Position numbers and translations under genes: made by a program. Below, piece by piece: positions 59,433 through 64,000 of a DNA stretch of 64,000 bases. The first letter of the stretch is position 1. Each line of letters begins with the position of its first letter. The notes beneath the pieces were generated by a model. That model was not told where the DNA came from. It searched no databases and worked only from the letters and a program-made list of their open reading frames with translations. The stretch lies in assembly GCF_039535095.1 (NCBI RefSeq), contig NZ_BAAAWN010000001.1, positions 682,001 through 746,000 on the forward strand, written 5' to 3'. The stretch is from Arthrobacter ramosus. GTDB lineage: Bacteria; Actinomycetota; Actinomycetes; Actinomycetales; Micrococcaceae.

Positions 59433-59966
59433 TCAGCGCTTTCCGCTCGGGAGAACCTTGTTGAGGAGCAGGAATGTCAGCCCGCAGCTGGCGGCCCCCA
59501 AGAGGAAGATCTGGCTGAAAGCTATGCTCTGCGGCGACGGACCGCCGGGCGAAATCCAGCCGGCTGCCGCGAAGCCTGCGACGCCCAGGAGCATGACGAC
59601 GGCGGCAAGCAGGAAGCTGCGCACTTGATCGCTCGCGCCTGTCTGGAACCCTGGTTCGGGATCGTCAACGTGCCGGTCGGACGATGGCTGGCACGCGGCG
59701 GCAAGGCCCAGGAGGAGGGCTGCGGCGCCAGTAGCGGCGAGCCCCACCTCTTGGACAGTCTGCATCGACGGGGACAATCGCACCCCAGCGCCAACAGCTA
59801 TTGCCAAGCCGCAGACAAGCCCGACGGCGGCGGCGCACCAACCAGCGGCCGCTAACCGCCGGCTGAGCGGCCGCAGCAGCGGACCTAACTCACCGAACAG
59901 CATTCCCCTAGCGTAGGAGGGCCCGCTGGAAGGCCCCTGTGAGCGGGATGGGAGTTCCTCCAGCAT
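59433..59966 (-). CDS. Hypothetical four-helix membrane protein
   Basis: The 177-residue frame could also start at a later Met (MLFGELGPLL, residue 22). Four hydrophobic segments are clear: AAGWCAAAVGLVCGLAIAVGAGV, VGLAATGAAALLLGLAAA, FLLAAVVMLLGVAGFAAAGW and IFLLGAASCGLTFLLL. A hydrophilic loop with DDPEPGFQTG lies between the second and third. No family is recognised. It lies between murB (convergent) and the YcaQ-like gene (divergent). Confidence 0.6.
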   Translation of the reverse strand: MLEELPSRSQGPSSGPSYARGMLFGELGPLLRPLSRRLAAAGWCAAAVGLVCGLAIAVGAGVRLSPSMQTVQEVGLAATGAAALLLGLAAACQPSSDRHVDDPEPGFQTGASDQVRSFLLAAVVMLLGVAGFAAAGWISPGGPSPQSIAFSQIFLLGAASCGLTFLLLNKVLPSGKR

Positions 59967-60012
59967 GCTAATGAGGACCGAAGCTGTCCGCCGTGCGTCC
60001 TATGATGGGGCC

Positions 60013-61131
60013 ATGGCAGCTTCGGCGAAGATCAGGGTCACTCCCAAAGTCATGGGCAGGCTGCGCCTTGCGAGCCAAGGATTGCTTGGGGGATTCAGCA
60101 GCCCGGAGGAATGCGTCTCCAGGATGGGCGCCATGCAGGCCCAAGACCTCGCCTCGGCGTTCTGGGCGGTGGGGCAGCGGGTTCCCGGTTCGGGCCTCTC
60201 GAAGGTGTTGGAATCGCTGGAGAACGGCACAGTGGTCCGGTCCTGGCCCATGCGAGGCACGCTGCACCTGGTTCCACCGCAGGATTTGCGCTGGATCCTG
60301 GCCATCACCACCGGGCGATCCATGCGTTCGGTTGCCGCACGGCACCGGGAGCTCGGCATCGACGACGCAGATGTCGCGACGTGCCGGGACCTTGCACTTG
60401 AACGCGTCGCCGGAAGCCCAGGCGCCACGCGCGAGGAACTTTTCAAGATCTTCGAATCCGCAGGCCAAGTGACCACGGCCCAACGCGGGATCCATTTGCT
60501 GTGGATTCTGTGCCAGAACGCTTGGCTGGTCCAAGGACCTCCGGCCGGCACGGCAGGCAAAGCCCTTGGGCAGCAACTATTCGTGGCCTTCGAGGAGTGG
60601 ATTCCGGAATCCAAGAGGCTGGGCCGAGAAGAAGGGATTGCCGAATTCCTGCTCAGGTATATACGCAGCCACGGACCGGCCACGCTCTTGGACTTCGCGT
60701 GGTGGACCCAGATCCCCAAAGCCGAAGTCCGGGCAGCCCACGAGGCTATTCGCAGCCAACTCGTTGAGCTCGTCTTCCGGGAAACGTCCTATTGGCTGTC
60801 GCCGGAGACGGCAGCACTGCTCGACGACGGCGTTCCCGGCTCGCGGACGGTCCTCGCCTTGCCTGGATTCGATGAATTCCTGCTGGGGTATACGGACCGC
60901 AGCCTTGTCCTGCCCCCGGAGCATTTCCAGAAGGTCGTTCCGGGCGGCAACGGGGTCTTCAAACGGATGATCGTGTCCGGCGGCGAGGTGGTAGGCACCT
61001 GGTCCCGCAGCGGCACCGGCCGGACCGCCGTCGTCGAGCCCGAACCGTTCGCCCCGGAAGGCCTGACTCCGGCGGCCAGGCGCTCCTTCGAAATCCAGGC
61101 CGCGAAGTACCTGCGGTTCATGGAGAGTTGA
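60013..61131 (+). CDS. Winged-helix DNA-binding protein of the YcaQ/AlkZ-like family
   Basis: I start at ATG 60013, although the ribosome site is weak. The 372-residue protein has the HTH_42/PF06224 signatures: MGAMQAQDLASAFWAVGQR, RSWPMRGTLHLVPPQDLRWIL, and DEFLLGYTDRSLVLPPEH. Relatives include AlkZ, a DNA glycosylase that repairs interstrand cross-links and protects antibiotic producers. The QxQ motif of true AlkZ corresponds to QAQ in MQAQD. Repair activity is plausible but unproven. Confidence 0.85.
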   Translation: MAASAKIRVTPKVMGRLRLASQGLLGGFSSPEECVSRMGAMQAQDLASAFWAVGQRVPGSGLSKVLESLENGTVVRSWPMRGTLHLVPPQDLRWILAITTGRSMRSVAARHRELGIDDADVATCRDLALERVAGSPGATREELFKIFESAGQVTTAQRGIHLLWILCQNAWLVQGPPAGTAGKALGQQLFVAFEEWIPESKRLGREEGIAEFLLRYIRSHGPATLLDFAWWTQIPKAEVRAAHEAIRSQLVELVFRETSYWLSPETAALLDDGVPGSRTVLALPGFDEFLLGYTDRSLVLPPEHFQKVVPGGNGVFKRMIVSGGEVVGTWSRSGTGRTAVVEPEPFAPEGLTPAARRSFEIQAAKYLRFMES

Positions 61132-61203
61132 GGGCACCCAACTAATCCCCCCGCCACCCTCGCCTCGCAAGCTCGGCCAGGGAACCCTGGCGGCGTGGGC
61201 CCC

Positions 61204-61256
61204 CGCAGTTGTTGTCGTTATGAGCGCTCAAAACGACAACAACTGCGAGTCAGTTG
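61204..61256. repeat. Long palindrome, family 1, copy E (left arm truncated)
   Basis: CGCAGTTGTTGTCGTTATGAG pairs with CTCAAAACGACAACAACTGCG. The outer CCCAACTGA part is missing on the left. It lies between the convergent YcaQ-like gene and asd. Confidence 0.85.
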
Positions 61257-61271
61257 ATGAAAGCAGGACTC

Positions 61272-62426
61272 CTAGAGGGTGCCGGTAGCGATCTTCAGCA
61301 TGCGGCGCAGCGGCTCGGCAGCACCCCAGAGGAGCTGGTCGCCCACGGTGAAGGCGCTGATGTATTCAGGGCCCATCTCGAGCTTGCGGATACGGCCCAC
61401 GGGGATCTCCAAGGTGCCGGAGGCAGCCACGGGAGTGAGGTCCGCCATCGAGGCTTCCTTGGTGTTGGGCACAACCTTGGCCCACTCGTTGTCAGCGTCC
61501 AGCAGCTTCTCGATTTCTGCGACGGACAAGTCCTCGCGCAGCTTGAGCGTCAGTGCCTGGGAGTGCGAGCGCATGGCGCCGATACGGACGCAGAGGCCGT
61601 CCATGACCACGTGGTCCTTGCCCGGTTTTCCGTTGCCCGTGCCGAGGATCTTGTTGGTTTCCACCCCGGCCTTCCACTCTTCCTTGGACTGGCCGTTGCC
61701 GAGGTCGGCGTCGATCCACGGGATCAGGGAGCCGGCCAGCGGCACGCCGAACTGGGTGGCATCGACGCCGGAGCGCTGGGTCGCCAGGACCTTGCGGTCG
61801 ATCTCGAGGATCGCGGAGGCGGGATCGTCCAGTTCACTGCTGACTTCGTTGTTGAGGGTGCCGAACTGGTTGAGCAGTTCGCGCATGTGGCGGGCACCGC
61901 CGCCCGAGGCCGCCTGGTAGGTCATGGAGGTACCCCACTCGACCAGGTTGTTCTTGAACAGGCCGCCGAGCCCCATGAGCATGCAGGAAACCGTGCAGTT
62001 GCCGCCGATGTAGTCCTTGACGCCGCCGGACAGGCCTGCGTCGATGACGTCGCGGTTGATGGGGTCCAGCACGATGATGGAGTCGTCGTTCATGCGCAGC
62101 GTGGACGCGGCATCGATCCACAGCCCATCCCAGCCACGGCCGCGCAGCTCACCGTGGACTTGCTTCGTGTAGTCGCCGCCCTGGGCAGTGACAATAATCG
62201 GCAGCTTGGCAAGAGTCTCAATATCGAACGCGTTCTCGAGCTTGCCTGAGCTGCCTTCTGCTGTACCAGCGAATGACGGCGCGGCACCTCCCGCGTTCGA
62301 GGTGGAGAAAAATACCGGGTTGATGTTGGCGAAGTCGCCCTCTTCCTGCATGCGCTGCATCAGGACGGAGCCGACCATGCCACGCCAACCGACCAGTCCA
62401 ACGGACGGATTAGCTGCTGTAGTCAT
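61272..62426 (-). CDS. asd: Aspartate-semialdehyde dehydrogenase
   Basis: The 384-residue enzyme begins with the nucleotide motif [19 protein letters not shown] and has the nucleophile Cys in [30 protein letters not shown] and [20 protein letters not shown] blocks identify the long Asd form best known from E. coli and other gammaproteobacteria. It reduces aspartyl phosphate in the lysine, diaminopimelate, threonine and methionine pathway. A separate shorter Asd is common in actinobacteria, so the cell may have two. Confidence 0.93.
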   Translation of the reverse strand: MTTAANPSVGLVGWRGMVGSVLMQRMQEEGDFANINPVFFSTSNAGGAAPSFAGTAEGSSGKLENAFDIETLAKLPIIVTAQGGDYTKQVHGELRGRGWDGLWIDAASTLRMNDDSIIVLDPINRDVIDAGLSGGVKDYIGGNCTVSCMLMGLGGLFKNNLVEWGTSMTYQAASGGGARHMRELLNQFGTLNNEVSSELDDPASAILEIDRKVLATQRSGVDATQFGVPLAGSLIPWIDADLGNGQSKEEWKAGVETNKILGTGNGKPGKDHVVMDGLCVRIGAMRSHSQALTLKLREDLSVAEIEKLLDADNEWAKVVPNTKEASMADLTPVAASGTLEIPVGRIRKLEMGPEYISAFTVGDQLLWGAAEPLRRMLKIATGTL

Positions 62427-62493
62427 TGGACCAGTCTAGACTTTCGCGGCTCCCGGCCGCTGTCGGTTACGTCACGAGGAAATCCGCGACCCA

Positions 62494-62560
62494 CCCAATT
62501 GGCTGGCAGTAGATGCCGTTTTGGGGGCACAAAACGACACTTACTGCGAGTTACTTGGGC
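62494..62560. repeat. Long palindrome, family 1, copy F (diverged)
   Basis: Left CCCAATTGGCTGGCAGTAGATGCCG and right ACTTACTGCGAGTTACTTGGG are imperfect inverted copies around a TTTTGGGGGCACAAAA centre. The TAA stop codon and final residues of the small membrane protein gene lie in the right arm. Confidence 0.75.
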
Positions 62561-62775
62561 GAGTTGTCGGGTTCTTCCAGCAGGGCTGCCTTGCGGGCGC
62601 GCAGGGCGTAAAAGGCGCCAAAGGCGAAGACCTGGGTCACCACTATCAGGACGATGATCCCGAGGATCTTGTTGCCGCCCAGGATCATGGTGAGCCCAAC
62701 GATTGCGGACAAGAGCGCGAAGAGCGGCAACAACATGTAGCCGAGCACGAACAGGGTCTCAGGTTTCTTCAGCAT
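62551..62775 (-). CDS. Small two-helix membrane protein linked to folA
   Basis: ATG 62775 is two bases after the folA stop and follows GGAAGA. The 74 residues (MLKKPETLFVLGYMLLPLFALLSAIVGLTMILGGNKILGIIVLIVVTQVFAFGAFYALRAR…) hold two membrane helices and a basic, then acidic tail. The same arrangement downstream of dihydrofolate reductase recurs in actinobacteria. Function unknown. A diverged palindrome overlaps its 3' end. Confidence 0.8.
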   Translation of the reverse strand: MLKKPETLFVLGYMLLPLFALLSAIVGLTMILGGNKILGIIVLIVVTQVFAFGAFYALRARKAALLEEPDNSPK

Positions 62776-62777
62776 TC

Positions 62778-63365
62778 TCAGTCTTCCGTCCGGCGCCACG
62801 TGGCGATCCGGTAGTTGGTGCCGTTCTTGGACGTCAGCCAGCCTTCAGCCGGCTCCGTCGCCTCAAGATTCCAGGCCTCGCCGAACTCCGGCGCGAACGT
62901 GTCGCCGTCGGTGTCGGAATCGATGACCGTGATGACGGCGACATTCGCGATATCCACGGACTGCCGGTAAATCTCGCCCCCGCCAATAATCCAGACATTC
63001 TGGCCGCCCGGTGCGAACTGGGACTCGAGCAGGGCGGCGTCAAGGGAGGAGACCACGACGGCGCCACGTGCTTCGGGCGAGTCCGCCCAGCCGTGTTGCC
63101 GGGTCACCACGATATTGGTGCGGCCGGGCAAGGGCCGGTACTTTGCGGGAAAAGACTCCCAGGTTTTCCGGCCCATGATGACCGGATGTCCTGTTGTCAG
63201 CCGGCTGAAGTGCCGCAAATCTTCGGGAACGTGCCAAGGCATGGTCCCGCCCTTGCCGATCACTCCGCTACCGGTCTGTGCCCAAACCAGGCCGATCCCG
63301 TTGAGCGTTTCCGCGGCCTTCCCGGAGGAAGGCGACTCCGCGGCAGGAGTTTCGTGGGTGTTCAT
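62778..63365 (-). CDS. folA: Dihydrofolate reductase
   Basis: The 195-residue enzyme has an N-terminal extension before [31 protein letters not shown], which contains the substrate-binding region. [26 protein letters not shown] and [10 protein letters not shown] complete the NADPH and folate sites. It regenerates tetrahydrofolate from dihydrofolate produced by ThyA, whose gene it overlaps by four bases (ATGA). Confidence 0.95.
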   Translation of the reverse strand: MNTHETPAAESPSSGKAAETLNGIGLVWAQTGSGVIGKGGTMPWHVPEDLRHFSRLTTGHPVIMGRKTWESFPAKYRPLPGRTNIVVTRQHGWADSPEARGAVVVSSLDAALLESQFAPGGQNVWIIGGGEIYRQSVDIANVAVITVIDSDTDGDTFAPEFGEAWNLEATEPAEGWLTSKNGTNYRIATWRRTED

Positions 63366-64000
63366 ACCGCCACGGGCGCCTTGATGGAGGGGTGATGGCG
63401 GTAGCCGACCACCTCGAAGTCCTCGAAGGTGTAGTCGAAGATCGAGTCCGGCTTGCGGGCGAAGCGCAGCTGCGGAAACTCGTAAGGCTCCCGGGAGAGC
63501 TGCTCGGTGACCTGCTCCACGTGGTTGTCGTAAACGTGGACGTCTCCGCCGGTCCAGACGAAGTCGCCGGGCTCAAGACCCAGTTGCTGGGCCACCATGC
63601 AGGTCAGCAACGCGTAGGAAGCGATGTTGAAAGGAACGCCCAGGAACATGTCGGCCGAACGCTGGTACAACTGGCAGGACAACTTGCCGTCGGCAACGTA
63701 GAACTGGAAGAACGCGTGGCACGGCGGCAGGGCCATGTCCTTGATCTCGGACACGTTCCATGCCGAGACGATGTGCCGGCGCGAATCCGGGTTGGCTGCC
63801 AGGCCCTTCATGACTTCGGCGATCTGGTCAATGTGCCCGCCATCGGGGGTCGGCCAGCTGCGCCACTGCACGCCGTACACCGGGCCGAGCTCGCCGTCGG
63901 CGTCCGCCCATTCATCCCAGATGGTGACGCCCTGCTCCTGGAGCCATTTCACATTGGATTCGCCGCGGAGGAACCACAAAAGCTCCAGCGCGAGCGATTT
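63362..64000 (-). CDS. thyA: Thymidylate synthase (5' end outside the window)
   Basis: The visible part starts inside the protein ([49 protein letters not shown]). The nucleophile lies in [13 protein letters not shown] and the substrate Asn in [27 protein letters not shown] is present. About 60 N-terminal residues lie beyond position 64000. It methylates dUMP to dTMP with methylene-tetrahydrofolate. It forms the thyA-folA-membrane protein operon on the minus strand. Confidence 0.95.
   Translation of the reverse strand, partial: KSLALELLWFLRGESNVKWLQEQGVTIWDEWADADGELGPVYGVQWRSWPTPDGGHIDQIAEVMKGLAANPDSRRHIVSAWNVSEIKDMALPPCHAFFQFYVADGKLSCQLYQRSADMFLGVPFNIASYALLTCMVAQQLGLEPGDFVWTGGDVHVYDNHVEQVTEQLSREPYEFPQLRFARKPDSIFDYTFEDFEVVGYRHHPSIKAPVAV

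Overview
The window is a gene-dense, high-GC actinobacterial chromosome segment. Gene content and protein style point to the Micrococcaceae, most likely an Arthrobacter, Paenarthrobacter or Pseudarthrobacter. Supporting features are the GAF regulator next to aldehyde and alcohol dehydrogenases, the furA-katA and efeUOB operons, the MaoC pair next to murB, and many GTG/TTG starts. This is inferred from gene families; no 16S gene is present. There is no phage, intact insertion sequence, CRISPR array or biosynthetic cluster. Accessory material is limited to a decayed patch after a tRNA-Met gene and several families of intergenic palindromes.

Layout: 0-5.5 kb holds a GAF-type regulator, a lipoprotein, and an alcohol-oxidation set (aldehyde dehydrogenase, zinc alcohol dehydrogenase, DUF779 protein). 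5.6-12.6 kb has an amino-acid permease, a DUF2461 protein, catalase with its Fur-type regulator, an MFS exporter and HtpX protease. 12.7-16.2 kb is the iron-uptake operon efeUOB (minus strand) behind an iron box. 16.5-24.4 kb carries YajQ, tRNA-Tyr, a thioesterase, a thioredoxin, an acyl-CoA synthetase, a DNA glycosylase and two VOC proteins. 24.5-29.2 kb has reverse transsulfuration genes (cbs-metB) and an HxlR regulator-MFS pair. 29.2-33.3 kb has an acyl-CoA dehydrogenase, a KdpD-like kinase broken by one frameshift, kdpE and a MOSC protein.

33.7-37.4 kb has a cold-shock-type DEAD-box helicase, a LysM protein, and tRNA-Thr and tRNA-Met. 37.5-40.5 kb is a patch of decayed or unrecognised small genes, including a fragment of an SOS-associated peptidase (SRAP). 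40.6-48.7 kb has a LysM wall protein, an NAD(P)-binding oxidoreductase, a Na+/H+ antiporter, a ROK regulator divergent from an alpha-glucosidase, and an aldo/keto reductase. 48.8-52.7 kb is a sulfonate uptake and desulfonation operon (minus strand: binding protein, ATPase, permease, TauD-type dioxygenase). 53-61 kb has a CitE-like lyase, a rifampicin-monooxygenase-like flavoprotein, a MaoC pair with an MFS gene, murB and a YcaQ-like protein. 61.3-64 kb has asd and the folate/thymidylate genes folA-thyA; thyA runs off the right edge.

The most unusual layer is non-coding. One family of about 65-bp near-perfect palindromes occurs six times (11.6, 47.7, 48.7, 52.9, 61.2 and 62.5 kb). At least four other inverted or iterated repeat types also occur, and some supply the end of a coding sequence. 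Two iron-box-like sites tie the catalase/Fur locus and the efe operon to iron control.
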